From NCBI GenBank assembly GCA_029259775.1, contig JAJDEN010000015.1:186001-250000 (forward strand): 64,000 nt of DNA. Direction: 5' to 3'. The notes under the pieces were generated by a model. It ran no database searches. It was not told the origin of the DNA and saw nothing but the letters and a program-made list of their open reading frames with translations. Of this stretch, positions 34,913-45,119 are shown piece by piece (the first letter of the stretch is position 1; each line of letters begins with the position of its first letter). Source of the DNA: Planctomycetota bacterium (lineage in GTDB: Bacteria; Planctomycetota; PLA2; JAEUHO01). Position numbers and translations under genes: made by a program.

Positions 34913-37366
34913 CTACTTGCCTAGCCCCGAGAGGCAGGACAGGTCGGGGATCGTCGCGGGATCGATCTTCAAGGTGGCGAGCAGGTCGAGCAGGGCGGCC
35001 TGCAGTTGGACGTCGTCGACGAGGTCGCCCACGAGCTCACGACCGAGCTCGTCACCGACGGCGCGACGCGTGTTCCAGCGTACGAGCCAGCGCACGGCAT
35101 CCTTGTCGAGCTTGGTCCCGAGGCCCGTGAAGAACGCGTCGAAGTCCGGGTAGAGGTCGGACTGGCAGCGATCCGAACGTGCGAGGCGCTGCATCAGCTC
35201 CTTGTGGTTGGCGAACAGCTTGTCGACGTACTCGCGGACCTTGCCGGAGCCTTCGAGCTTGCGCTGGGCTTGGACCTCCCAGAGATCCAGCTCCGTCAGC
35301 TTCGTCTCCACATGGGGCTTGAGACCGCCGACCATCGTGGGCTTGCCGTCGATGATCTTGACCTTGCGCTTCGGGTTGAACCCGCTCGGCGTGAAGTACG
35401 ACGCGACGGTGATCTTGAGCGCTCCACCCGGATCCCACTTGTTGTTGCCGTTCTTGTCTTCGAACACCTCGCCCGGGTCGTACATCTTGTTGAGGTTGGC
35501 GTCGGTGAACTTCTCGCCTTCGTCCCAGATGCCGTTGCCATTGGCGTCGACGAACTTCTCCGGCGGGTCGTAGCGTCCGTTCTTGCGCGGCAGCGACGAG
35601 AAGGGTTCGCCGGGATCCCACTTGTTGTTGCCGTTGGTGTCGCGGTAGCGATCGCCCTGCATCGGACGGCCCGACTTGCGTACGGCATCCGTCCACGGCT
35701 CGCCAGGACGGCTCTCGAGCGGCAGGTGGATCTGGGCCGAGCCCTTGCCGTACGTCAGGGTGCCGATGAGGCGCGCGCGCTTGTGATCCTTGAGGGCGCC
35801 CGCGAGGATCTCGCCGGCGCTGGCCGTGCCCTGGTTGACCAGGACGACGGTCGGGACCTGGGCGCGACCCTTGCCGGTGCCAAGCGAGCGATGGACGCGC
35901 TTCGGGTAGACGGCCGGGCGGCCCTTCTCCGTGACGATCACCTTGCCGCCGTCGACGAAGTTGCTGGCGATCTGCACGGCGCTGTGGAGGTAGCCGCCGC
36001 TGTTGTAGCGCAGGTCGATCACGATCCCCTGCACGCCCTGCTGGTCGAACAGGTCAAGGATCTTGCCGACCTCGCCGGCCGTCTCCTCAGAGAAGTGCAT
36101 GATCTGCAGGAAGCCGATGTTTCCGGGGAGCACGTCGTAGGCGGTGGTCGGGATGGTGATGCGGGCGCGCGTGAGCGTGAAGGGCTTCGGCTCGAGCCAG
36201 CCTCGACGCACGATGCTCAGCACGACCTTGGTGCCGGGCGGGCCCTTGAGCAGACGCACGCAGTCTTCGACCGTCAAGCCCAGCGTGCTCTTCTCGCCGA
36301 TGGCCGTCACGATGTCGCCCGCGCGCAGATCGGCGCGGTAGACGGGGCCGCCGTAGATCGGACGGCTGATCGTGAAGCGCTTGCTGTTGTCGGGGTCGTT
36401 GTAGACGTAGGCGCCGATGCCGCCGTAGGACGGATCGAGGTTGCCGAGCAACCGCGCGTTGGCCTCGGGGGAGAGGTAGTTCGTGTGCGCGTCCAGCGCC
36501 TTCGTGAGGCCGTTCGCAGCGGCGTCTTCCAGCTTGCGTCCGGTGAGCTTCTCCGCGTCGACGTAGCCGTCGTTGAGGTGCTTGCGGATCTCGTCGAGCA
36601 GACCCCACGCGCTGCCCTTCTTGGGCGCCGGCTTCACGTCGGGCGTCTTGACCGGCGTGCGGAGCTTCTGGTCGACCACGGCTTCGAGCCGGAGGACGCG
36701 CAGCAGGAACTGCGCGCTGCGGCCGCGCTCGGTCGGCTGGGTGGCGAGCTCGCGCAGGACCGACTTGGCCTCGGACGCCGCACCGATCTCACCGAGCGCC
36801 AGGGCGCCTTCGGCCCGCAGGTTCGCGTCGCTGCTGCGCATGTACTGCAGCATGACGTCCTTGCCCTTGCCCTTGTTCGTCTTGTTGAGCAGCCACAGGC
36901 TCTTGGCCATGGCGAGCTTGACGTCGGCGTCGAGGGTCGTGTCGATCTGCTCCTCGAGCCACTCGGCTTCTTCGAGCTCGCCCTGGAGCCCCATGACGTG
37001 CAGTGCGGCGACCTTGATGGAGGTGGCGCTCGACGTGGCGGAGATCACATGGCGCAGTTCCTCGAGGCCCTGCGTGTAGTCGGACAGCAGGACGAGCGCG
37101 CGGCCGATGGCGAGGCGGCTCTGGGGCGCGGCAGCGGGCGCGGCCTTCCGGAGCGGCTTGATGGCCGGGCGGCCGAGGGCGGCCAGGGACTCCGACAGCT
37201 TCCAGATGTTGCCGAGGTCCTGCCCGGGGTCGGTCTTGAGCAGGCTGTCCACGTTCTTGGCGGCGGTGGACTCATCGAACTCGTCCGGTGCGGCCTGGAC
37301 GAGGCGGGTGTCGAGGGCCGGCAGTAGCAGGAGGGCTGCCAGCAGGAAGGCGGAAAAGCGTCGCAT
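34913..37366 (-). CDS. S41 carboxyl-terminal processing protease with HEAT N-domain and EF-hand-like insert
   Basis: 817 residues with a signal peptide (FLLAALLLLPALDTRLVQA). Residues ~55-235 are HEAT-like. PDZ domain ~310-400 (IGAYVYND ... LRAGDIVTAIGEKSTLGLTVED). Peptidase S41 core ~410-700, with Ser516 in NQGTASAGEIL and Lys541 in TYGKGSAQ. Between Lys541 and KITVASYFTPSG lies an insert of about 95 residues with four loops of the form DxNGNxxWDxGE, starting at Asp576, 607, 622 and 637, which look like calcium-binding EF-hand or dockerin loops. CtpA-like proteases normally have none there. It precedes pgeF in the operon. Confidence 0.88.
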   Translation of the reverse strand: MRRFSAFLLAALLLLPALDTRLVQAAPDEFDESTAAKNVDSLLKTDPGQDLGNIWKLSESLAALGRPAIKPLRKAAPAAAPQSRLAIGRALVLLSDYTQGLEELRHVISATSSATSIKVAALHVMGLQGELEEAEWLEEQIDTTLDADVKLAMAKSLWLLNKTNKGKGKDVMLQYMRSSDANLRAEGALALGEIGAASEAKSVLRELATQPTERGRSAQFLLRVLRLEAVVDQKLRTPVKTPDVKPAPKKGSAWGLLDEIRKHLNDGYVDAEKLTGRKLEDAAANGLTKALDAHTNYLSPEANARLLGNLDPSYGGIGAYVYNDPDNSKRFTISRPIYGGPVYRADLRAGDIVTAIGEKSTLGLTVEDCVRLLKGPPGTKVVLSIVRRGWLEPKPFTLTRARITIPTTAYDVLPGNIGFLQIMHFSEETAGEVGKILDLFDQQGVQGIVIDLRYNSGGYLHSAVQIASNFVDGGKVIVTEKGRPAVYPKRVHRSLGTGKGRAQVPTVVLVNQGTASAGEILAGALKDHKRARLIGTLTYGKGSAQIHLPLESRPGEPWTDAVRKSGRPMQGDRYRDTNGNNKWDPGEPFSSLPRKNGRYDPPEKFVDANGNGIWDEGEKFTDANLNKMYDPGEVFEDKNGNNKWDPGGALKITVASYFTPSGFNPKRKVKIIDGKPTMVGGLKPHVETKLTELDLWEVQAQRKLEGSGKVREYVDKLFANHKELMQRLARSDRCQSDLYPDFDAFFTGLGTKLDKDAVRWLVRWNTRRAVGDELGRELVGDLVDDVQLQAALLDLLATLKIDPATIPDLSCLSGLGK

Positions 37367-37555
37367 GAAGAAGCTTCCTCAAGAGGGGGCTGACTCGGGG
37401 CTGAGGCGAGCAGGGGCCCAATGCTAGCAGCGGCCTGGGCACTCGGACTGAACTTGGTCGGCGGATACCCCGGCTGCGGGGGCGATCCAAGGGCCGATCG
37501 GCCGTACTCGAGGTCTGGAACATGTGACCACGTGCCCCGGTCGCCCGAGCTAGGG
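37367..37555. promoter_or_regulatory. divergent intergenic region of the S41 protease and comM
   Basis: Promoters for both genes should lie in these 189 nt. The only clear structure is the 12-bp palindrome GGCCGATCGGCC (37492-37503). No typical -35/-10 pair is convincing. Confidence 0.35.
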
Positions 37556-39046
37556 ATGATGCGCACATTCACCCGGGTCGCGGGCGCCGCGATCGTCGGC
37601 GCACAAGCCGAGCTCGTCGACGTCCAGGTCTCGATCGCGGGGGTCGACGAAGGCGGCGAGCCCGTCTTCCGCATCGTAGGCCTGCCCGACAGCGCACTCC
37701 GCGAGGGGCGCGAGCGGATCCGGAGCGCGGTGCTGCACAGCGGATGGCCGTGGCCCTGGCGGCCCGTGACGGTCAACCTCGCGCCCGCCGCTGCGCGCAA
37801 GCAGGGGGCAGCCCTCGACCTTCCGATTGCCTTGGCCGTACTGGCTGCCGAGGGGCGCGCGGGCGCGCCCGGGGAACTGGCGCACACGCTGTGCCTCGGC
37901 GAGTTGACGCTCGACGGCGCGCTGCGTCCCGTGCGGGGTGTGCTCGCCGCCGCCGAGGCCGCGCGTCACGCCGGTTTCACACGCGCGTTGGTGCCTGAGG
38001 CGAACGCCGCGGAGGCCTCCGCCGTCGAAGGGCTCGAGGTCCATGCTGCCGCCTCGCTGCGCGACGCGGTGGGCCACGTCACCGGCGCGGCCCCGCTGCC
38101 GAGGCATCCGCCCGACGCCTGGCGTCCCGCACCTTGGCGCGGCGACACGACGTCCGTGCGCGGGCAACCCATGGCCGTGCAGGCGGCGTGGATTGCCGCC
38201 GCGGGTGGACACAACCTTCTGCTCTCCGGGCCTCCCGGTTGTGGCAAGACCCTGCTCGCGCGCCACATCGTCGACCTGCTGCCACCGCTCTCGCGGGCGG
38301 AAGCGCTCGAGGCGAGTCGCTTGCACAGCATCGCCGGACTTCTTCATGGAGGCCTGCTGCGTCGCAGGCCGTTCCGGGCGCCGCACCACAGCGCGAGTCT
38401 CGCGGGCCTCGTCGGGGGCGGGTCGGTGCCGAGGCCCGGGGAGGTGAGCCTGGCCCACCGGGGCGTGCTGTTCCTCGACGAGATGGTGGAGTTCGCGCGC
38501 GGCAGCCTCGAGGCGCTGCGCCAGCCGATCGAGGACGGCGTCATCACGCTGGCGCGGGCCGCCGGTCGTGCGAGCTTCCCCGCCCGCGTGCTCCTGGTGG
38601 GGGCGTGCAACCCGTGCCCGTGCGGTTGGTACGGCGTGGGCGATCGCTGCCGCTGCTCGCGCACCGTGCGGGAACGCTATCGCACGCGCCTGTCAGGCCC
38701 CCTGCGCGACCGCTTCGATCTGCAGGTCGTGTTGCGTCCGGTGGATCCCGAGCTGCTCGTGGGCGGCGGCGAGCAGGCACCCTACGGCCGCGAGGAACTG
38801 CGCCGTGCCCGGTCGCGTCAGAACGGGCGCTGGAACGCACGCATCCCTGCCGCGGAACTGCCCGGTGCCGCGCGGCCGGACGCGGTGGCGACGCGCGAGC
38901 TGATCCGCTCGGCCCGGCGCCTCGGCCTGAGCGGTCGGGGCGTGCACCGCACCTTGCGCGTGGCGCGCACGCTGGCCGACCTGGCCGACCGGGACGAGGT
39001 CCGCGTGGAGGACGTGCGCATCGCCCTGGGTCTGAGGCAGGCCTGA
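37556..39046 (+). CDS. comM: ComM / YifB family Mg-chelatase-like ATPase
   Basis: 496 residues from the ATG at 37556 (a second ATG follows directly). The N-terminal domain has GAQAELVDVQVSI and FRIVGLPDSALREGRERIRSAVLHSG, then the Lon-like TVNLAPAAARKQGAALDLPIALAVL. The AAA+ domain has Walker A GPPGCGKT (225-232), HHSASLAGLVGGG, Walker B GVLFLDEMVEF and the Cys-rich NPCPCGWYG...CRCS. In Gram-negative bacteria ComM helps branch migration during natural transformation. The N-terminal stretch before 37556 in the same frame is not conserved. moaC follows by 25 nt. Confidence 0.93.
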   Translation: MMRTFTRVAGAAIVGAQAELVDVQVSIAGVDEGGEPVFRIVGLPDSALREGRERIRSAVLHSGWPWPWRPVTVNLAPAAARKQGAALDLPIALAVLAAEGRAGAPGELAHTLCLGELTLDGALRPVRGVLAAAEAARHAGFTRALVPEANAAEASAVEGLEVHAAASLRDAVGHVTGAAPLPRHPPDAWRPAPWRGDTTSVRGQPMAVQAAWIAAAGGHNLLLSGPPGCGKTLLARHIVDLLPPLSRAEALEASRLHSIAGLLHGGLLRRRPFRAPHHSASLAGLVGGGSVPRPGEVSLAHRGVLFLDEMVEFARGSLEALRQPIEDGVITLARAAGRASFPARVLLVGACNPCPCGWYGVGDRCRCSRTVRERYRTRLSGPLRDRFDLQVVLRPVDPELLVGGGEQAPYGREELRRARSRQNGRWNARIPAAELPGAARPDAVATRELIRSARRLGLSGRGVHRTLRVARTLADLADRDEVRVEDVRIALGLRQA

Positions 39047-39071
39047 ACGCTCCGCCGCGTACGATGAGGGA

Positions 39072-39599
39072 ATGGCCGACGAACGCCTCACCCATCTCGA
39101 TGACCAGGGACGCGCCCACATGGTGGACGTCTCCGCGAAGCAGAGCACGCTGCGCCGTGCCGTGGCCGAGGGCTTCGTCCGCATGCAGCCCGCCACGCTC
39201 GAGCTCGTGATGTCGGGCCAGGTCGAGAAGGGCGATGCGCTGGCCGTGGCGCGCGTTGCCGGCATCCAGGGCGCCAAGCGCGCCGCCGACGTGATCCCGC
39301 TCTGCCACCCGGTGCGCCTGGACAAGGTCACCATCGAGCTCGAGCCGCGTGACACGGACGGCATGCGGATCGAGGCGGAGGTCGTCGCCTTCGACCGTAC
39401 CGGCGTCGAGATGGAGGCCCTTGCCGCCGTCTCGGCCGCCGCCCTGACGCTCTACGACATGATCAAGGGCGTCGACCGCTCGGCCTCGATCGAGACCATC
39501 CGATTGCTGTCCAAGGAAGGCGGTCGGTCGGGCATGTGGCGCCGCGACGGCGGGGACACCGAGCGCCGCAACGGCGGGGGGGACTCGGAGGATTCATGA
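39072..39599 (+). CDS. moaC: cyclic pyranopterin monophosphate synthase MoaC
   Basis: 175 residues. MoaC makes cPMP in molybdenum cofactor biosynthesis. HLDDQGRAHMVDVSAKQSTLRRAVAEG, the IPLCHPVRLDKV segment (catalytic His), EVVAFDRTGVEMEALAAVSAAALTLYDMIKGVD and the lysine in LSKEGGRSG are all family marks. The C-terminal ~20 residues (MWRRDGGDTERRNGGGDSEDS) are a polar tail beyond the normal end. No other moa gene is in the window. Its stop overlaps the ATG of asd by 4 nt. Confidence 0.96.
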   Translation: MADERLTHLDDQGRAHMVDVSAKQSTLRRAVAEGFVRMQPATLELVMSGQVEKGDALAVARVAGIQGAKRAADVIPLCHPVRLDKVTIELEPRDTDGMRIEAEVVAFDRTGVEMEALAAVSAAALTLYDMIKGVDRSASIETIRLLSKEGGRSGMWRRDGGDTERRNGGGDSEDS

Positions 39600-40624
39600 G
39601 CCACGACGGTGCCAACTACAGGGTCGCCATCGCCGGCGCGACCGGGGTCGTGGGGCAGGAGTTCCTGCGCATCCTCGCGGAGCGCAAGTTCCCGATCTCC
39701 GAGCTGCGCCTGATGGCGTCGGCACGCTCGGCCGGCACGCGCATCGAGTTCGCTGGCAAGGAGCTTGTCGTCGAGGAGCTGGCCCAGGCCGACTTCGCCG
39801 GTGTGGACGTCGCCTTCTTCTCGGCGGGCTCGTCCCAGAGCGAGCATGCGCGGCGCGCGGCCTCGCAGGGTGCGCTCGTCGTCGACAACAGCTCGGCCTT
39901 CCGCATGGACCCCAATGTGCCCCTCGTCGTGCCCGAGGTGAACGCCGCGGCCGCTGCGGCGCACAGCGGCATCATCGCGAACCCGAACTGCTCGACGATC
40001 ATCCTCGTCGCCGTCCTGGCGCCACTCGAGAGGCAGGCTCGCATCCGGCGCGTCGTCGTATCCACCTACCAGGCCGTCTCCGGCTCCGGCATCGCCGCCG
40101 TCCACGAACTCGAAGCCCAGGCCGAGGCCGACCGCGAGGGTCGGCCCGTCGAAGCCTCCGTCTACCCGGCGCCCATCCACCGCAACGTGATCCCCTTCGT
40201 CCAGGCCTTCGGCGACGACGACATCACCACCGAAGAGTGGAAGATGGTGAAGGAGACGCGGCGGATCCTGGATCGACCGGATCTGGCCGTGAGCGCGACC
40301 TGCGTACGCGTGCCGGTGCTCCGCGCCCACAGCGAGGCCGTGAACATCGAGTTCGAGCGCGAGGTGAGTCCGGACGAGGTCCGGGCCTGGCTGGCCGAGG
40401 CGCCGGGCGTACGCGTCGTGGACGATCCGGCCCGCACCTCGTTCCCGACCCCGCTGGACGCCCAGGATGGGGACGACGTCCTCGTGGGGCGCATCCGCAA
40501 GGATCCGGGCAATCCCCGCGCCATCGACCTCTGGCTGACCGGCGACCAGCTTCGGAAGGGCGCGGCCCTGAACGCGGTCCAGATCGCCGAGGCCGTGCTG
40601 GGCGTGGCCGCCACGGCCGGCTAG
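39596..40624 (+). CDS. asd: aspartate-semialdehyde dehydrogenase
   Basis: 342 residues. It reduces beta-aspartyl phosphate in the lysine/threonine/methionine/diaminopimelate pathway. NADP-binding VAIAGATGVVGQEFLRIL, the catalytic Cys in IANPNCSTII and the His region VYPAPIHRNVIPFVQAFGDD are in place; TCVRVPVLRAHSEAVNIEFE is the conserved closing segment. ATGA overlap with moaC couples translation, though the two enzymes are not pathway partners. Confidence 0.96.
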   Translation: MSHDGANYRVAIAGATGVVGQEFLRILAERKFPISELRLMASARSAGTRIEFAGKELVVEELAQADFAGVDVAFFSAGSSQSEHARRAASQGALVVDNSSAFRMDPNVPLVVPEVNAAAAAAHSGIIANPNCSTIILVAVLAPLERQARIRRVVVSTYQAVSGSGIAAVHELEAQAEADREGRPVEASVYPAPIHRNVIPFVQAFGDDDITTEEWKMVKETRRILDRPDLAVSATCVRVPVLRAHSEAVNIEFEREVSPDEVRAWLAEAPGVRVVDDPARTSFPTPLDAQDGDDVLVGRIRKDPGNPRAIDLWLTGDQLRKGAALNAVQIAEAVLGVAATAG

Positions 40625-40640
40625 CGGCCACCGTGGCTGG

Positions 40641-40680
40641 TGGGCTCGGGAGGCACCCCCTCCGATGGCCCATGAGCCCA
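40641..40680 (+). terminator. hairpin downstream of asd
   Basis: TGGGCTC (40641-40647) pairs with GAGCCCA (40674-40680); inside, GGGAGG pairs with CCCTCC around CACC, leaving a 10-nt bulge. No T-run follows, so it is only a possible terminator of the moaC-asd transcript. The remaining ~130 nt before accB contain a second hairpin (GCGCGG-AGAAG-CCGCGC) and presumably the acc promoter. Confidence 0.4.
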
Positions 40681-40812
40681 CGGGCTTCGCCTCGTACGGC
40701 ATTGTTCGCAAAGCTGGTTGGGGAAGGTGGCGCCTCCCGCTGCCTGCCCTGTAACTTCTTCCCGGCGGCGCGGAGAAGCCGCGCGAGTGGGTACGAAGCC
40801 CTCGGGAGGCGC

Positions 40813-41289
40813 ATGGACCAACGCGAGCTGAAAAAGCTCGTCCAGCTCATGAACGACAACGGTCTGATTGAGCTGGAGATCGAGCGAGAGGGTGAGCGCC
40901 TGCACCTGCGCAAGGCGGAGCCTGCTGGGACGAACATGCCCATGATGGCCATGCCCATGGCCGGGGGGCACATGATGCCCATGGCGCCGGCTGCCCCGGC
41001 ATCTGCTGAGGCGGAGGCCGAGGCGGAGGCCGAGGCGGTGCCGGATCCCTCCCTGAAGGAGATCCGTTCGCCCATGGTCGGGACCTTCTACCGCCGCCCG
41101 AGCCCGGACTCCGATCCGTTCGTGGACACGGGTGACAGCATCGACGACGAGACCGTGGTCTGCATCGTCGAGGCGATGAAGGTGAACAACGAGATCAAGG
41201 CGGAGCTGGATGGCGAGATCGTCGAGGTCCTCGTCGAAGACGGGCACCCGGTCGAGTTCGACCAGCCGCTCTTCCGCGTGCGGGTCTAG
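40813..41289 (+). CDS. accB: acetyl-CoA carboxylase biotin carboxyl carrier protein
   Basis: 158 residues. The N-terminal region (LKKLVQLMNDNGLIELEIEREGE) is typical of AccB, followed by a Met/Ala/Pro-rich and EA-repeat linker, then the biotinyl domain (IRSPMVGTFYRRPSPDSDPFVDTGD) with the biotin site EAMKV at Lys123. It carries carboxybiotin between AccC and the transferase in fatty-acid synthesis. accC follows after 35 nt. Confidence 0.96.
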   Translation: MDQRELKKLVQLMNDNGLIELEIEREGERLHLRKAEPAGTNMPMMAMPMAGGHMMPMAPAAPASAEAEAEAEAEAVPDPSLKEIRSPMVGTFYRRPSPDSDPFVDTGDSIDDETVVCIVEAMKVNNEIKAELDGEIVEVLVEDGHPVEFDQPLFRVRV

Positions 41290-41324
41290 CGACCACGCCG
41301 CTACCTGAGAAGAGACCGGAACGC

Positions 41325-42665
<1,341 letters not shown>

Positions 42666-42673
42666 GGAGAGAC

Positions 42674-43639
42674 ATGACCAGCGATCAGTCCCAGCACATC
42701 GTGATCACGGGCGGGGCCGGGTTCGTCGGGTCGCATCTCGTCGATGCCTTCCTCGCGCGCGGGGACCGGGTCACGGCTGTCGACAACCTGATCACGGGCA
42801 GCTACGAGAACGTCCGCCATCTGGAAGGGCGCGCCGACTTCGCCTTCATCGACCGCGACGTCTCGGACGGCATCGGCGTGACCGGCGACGTGGATGCCGT
42901 GCTCCACTTTGCGAGCCCCGCGTCGCCGATCGGCTACCTCACCTACCCCATCCAGACGTTGAAGGTCGGCGCGATGGGGACACACAACGCGCTGGGTCTC
43001 GCGCGCGCCAAGGGCGCCACGTTCCTCATGGCCAGCACGAGCGAGGTCTACGGCGATCCGGCCATCACCCCGCAGCCCGAGAGCTACTGGGGCAACGTCA
43101 ACCCCATCGGTCCGCGCGGCGTCTACGACGAAGCCAAGCGCTACGCCGAGGCGATGACGATGGCCTACCGCAACGTGCATGGGCTGAACACGCAGATCGT
43201 CCGCATCTTCAACACCTACGGCCCGCGCATGGCCATCGAGGACGGCCGGGCCCTGCCCGCGTTCGTCTGCGCCGCGCTCCGCGGGGAACCGCTGCGCATC
43301 TTCGGCAACGGTGAGGTGACGCGCTCGTTCTGCTACGTCAGCGACACGGTACGCGGCATCATCGCCCTGCTCGAGAAAGGGGACGGTATGCCGGTCAATG
43401 TCGGCGCACCGGGCGAGATCACGATCCTCGAGTTCGCGAAGCTGATCGTCGAGATCAGCGGCAGCGACAGCGAGATCGTCTTCGAGGACGCCATGGTCGA
43501 TGACCCGCAGCGGCGCGAACCCGTCATCGACAAGGCGCGCGCGCTGGGTTGGCAGCCCGAGGTGGTGCTGCGCGACGGGTTGGCGAAGACCATCGCCTGG
43601 TTCCGGGAACGCCTCGGAGCGCCCAGCGCGGCGAGCTAG
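42674..43639 (+). CDS. UDP-glucuronate decarboxylase (UDP-xylose synthase)-like SDR
   Basis: 321 residues. The Rossmann signature [10 protein letters not shown] and the UXS hallmarks [12 protein letters not shown] and STSEVYGDP are present; YDEAK (active-site Tyr and Lys) is intact, followed by [10 protein letters not shown]. It would give UDP-xylose from UDP-glucuronate for surface glycans. It stands 8 nt behind accC. Its TAG stop is part of the terminal inverted repeat of a 180-bp element. Confidence 0.88.
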   Translation: MTSDQSQHIVITGGAGFVGSHLVDAFLARGDRVTAVDNLITGSYENVRHLEGRADFAFIDRDVSDGIGVTGDVDAVLHFASPASPIGYLTYPIQTLKVGAMGTHNALGLARAKGATFLMASTSEVYGDPAITPQPESYWGNVNPIGPRGVYDEAKRYAEAMTMAYRNVHGLNTQIVRIFNTYGPRMAIEDGRALPAFVCAALRGEPLRIFGNGEVTRSFCYVSDTVRGIIALLEKGDGMPVNVGAPGEITILEFAKLIVEISGSDSEIVFEDAMVDDPQRREPVIDKARALGWQPEVVLRDGLAKTIAWFRERLGAPSAAS

Positions 43640-43815
43640 GAGCCTGTCCCCGCATGCCCTGCTGCGCCTTCCGATCCACGAGCTACGAGCGACGCCCGCC
43701 CGATGCCGCATCCTCAACGGGCAGGAGGCCCGCCTCCGGTACGAAATCGAATGTCCGCCCGCTTTCGCTTCGGTCTCGAAACGCTCGCGACGGAGCTTCG
43801 CGGACAGGCTCCTAG
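43636..43815. repeat. 180-bp interspersed element, copy 2
   Basis: This copy is flanked by a perfect 14-bp inverted repeat, CTAGGAGCCTGTCC (43636-43649) and GGACAGGCTCCTAG (43802-43815). In reverse orientation it aligns without gaps to copy 1 at 1475-1655 from the left end to GGCGCAG, with the same spacing between five shared blocks, and only one base of length difference in the last ~33 bp. Both copies lie directly after a gene and supply its stop TAG. No coding sequence with recognisable similarity lies inside. Confidence 0.85.
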
Positions 43816-43817
43816 TC

Positions 43818-44999
43818 GTGCCGAAGGCGCGGCGACGAGCGGCCGGACGCCGGCGTGGTCCGTGGATCGCGATCGCGGGCGCGCGCCCGAACTACGTCAA
43901 GCTCGCACCGCTCGTGCGCGCCGCGGCGAGGGCCGGCCGGCGTCTCGACTGGATCGACACGGGCCAGCACACGGCGGCCGCCCTGACGAGCACCATGATG
44001 CGTGATCTCGGACTCCCGCGCCCCGTTACTCGGCTGGTCGCCCCCGCGGCCGGCACGCGGCGGATCGCCGCGCTCGCGACGAGCATCGGGACGGAGCTCG
44101 AGAAGCGTGGGCCCTCGCTGGTCGTCGTGGTGGGGGACGTGGACTCGACGCTCGCAGGTGCGCTGGCGGCATGGCGGCTCGATCTGCCGCTGGTCCATGT
44201 GGAGGCCGGCCTGCGCGCGTACGAGCCCGACATGCCCGAGGAGTGCAACCGCATCCTCGTCGATGCCTTGAGCGATCGTCTCTACCTGAGCGAGCCGCAA
44301 GCCGTCGACAACCTGCGCCGCGAAGGCGTTTCCTTGGCGCGGATCCGCAAGCCCGGCAACGTCATGGCCGACGCCCTCCTGCAGCATCGCGAGCGCATCG
44401 AGGCAGCGGCGGCGCAGCACGCTCGTGCGCAAGGTCCGGAGCCATTCCTCGTCGCCACGCTGCACCGTCAAGCGAACGTCGATGACCCGCGGCGGCTGGC
44501 TGCCTACGTGAACGCACTCGAGCGGATCGGGCGGGAGCGCCCCGTGCTGTTCCCGGTTCACCCCCGGACACGCGCGCGGCTGTCGGAAGCCGGCGCGGAT
44601 CCGGCGCGCTGGCGCGGCGGTCTTCGGGCCCTGGATCCGCTCGGCTATCTCGCCTTCCTGGGGCTGGTCTCCGCTGCCTCGGGCGTCATCACGGATTCCG
44701 GCGGTCTCCAGGTCGAGGCGGCCTTGCTCGGCGTGCCCTGCGTCACCGCCCGGCGGCGCACCGAGCACCAGCTGACGCTGACGCACGCAAGCAACGTGAT
44801 CGCAGGCACGGACCCGCGCCGGCTCCCCTCCGCGGTCCACCGAGCCCTAGCGCAGGGGGCGCCGCCGATGCAGCGGCCGCGCGCGTGGGATGGGCGGGCG
44901 GCGGAGCGCATGGTCGCGGCGTGGCGGACGGGCTTTGATCGCCCGCCGCGCCTCGAAAGCCCAGATGATCGGCTTCTGGAGTCGGCAGGCGCCCTCTGA
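43818..44999 (+). CDS. UDP-N-acetylglucosamine 2-epimerase-like protein
   Basis: 393 residues from a GTG at 43818, placed just beyond the repeat element. IAIAGARPNYVKLAPLVRA, VVVGDVDSTLAGALAA, VHVEAGLRAYEPDMPEECNRI and GVITDSGGLQVEAALLGVPCVT are the non-hydrolysing WecB-type blocks; the family makes UDP-ManNAc from UDP-GlcNAc. The usual THRxEN block reads LHRQANVDD, so a conserved Glu is Ala. The frame is open to 43500 but lacks similarity before the GTG. It is followed, after 120 nt, by an NAD epimerase gene. Confidence 0.85.
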   Translation: MPKARRRAAGRRRGPWIAIAGARPNYVKLAPLVRAAARAGRRLDWIDTGQHTAAALTSTMMRDLGLPRPVTRLVAPAAGTRRIAALATSIGTELEKRGPSLVVVVGDVDSTLAGALAAWRLDLPLVHVEAGLRAYEPDMPEECNRILVDALSDRLYLSEPQAVDNLRREGVSLARIRKPGNVMADALLQHRERIEAAAAQHARAQGPEPFLVATLHRQANVDDPRRLAAYVNALERIGRERPVLFPVHPRTRARLSEAGADPARWRGGLRALDPLGYLAFLGLVSAASGVITDSGGLQVEAALLGVPCVTARRRTEHQLTLTHASNVIAGTDPRRLPSAVHRALAQGAPPMQRPRAWDGRAAERMVAAWRTGFDRPPRLESPDDRLLESAGAL

Positions 45000-45119
45000 G
45001 GCCTGTTTCTGCTGGGGTTTCTCGCGTGTCCCGACTACCTTCTCGCACCCTGGGGCGACTGCGTCCGAACTGCGCCCTACGCGCGTTCGGAGGGCCCCGG
45101 ATGGCGGGAGTGCGTATTG

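Noticed and set aside
43549-43815. Short plus-strand ORF covering the 180-bp element
   Set aside because: It runs in another frame through the repeat and the end of the UDP-xylose synthase gene; no similarity to a transposase.
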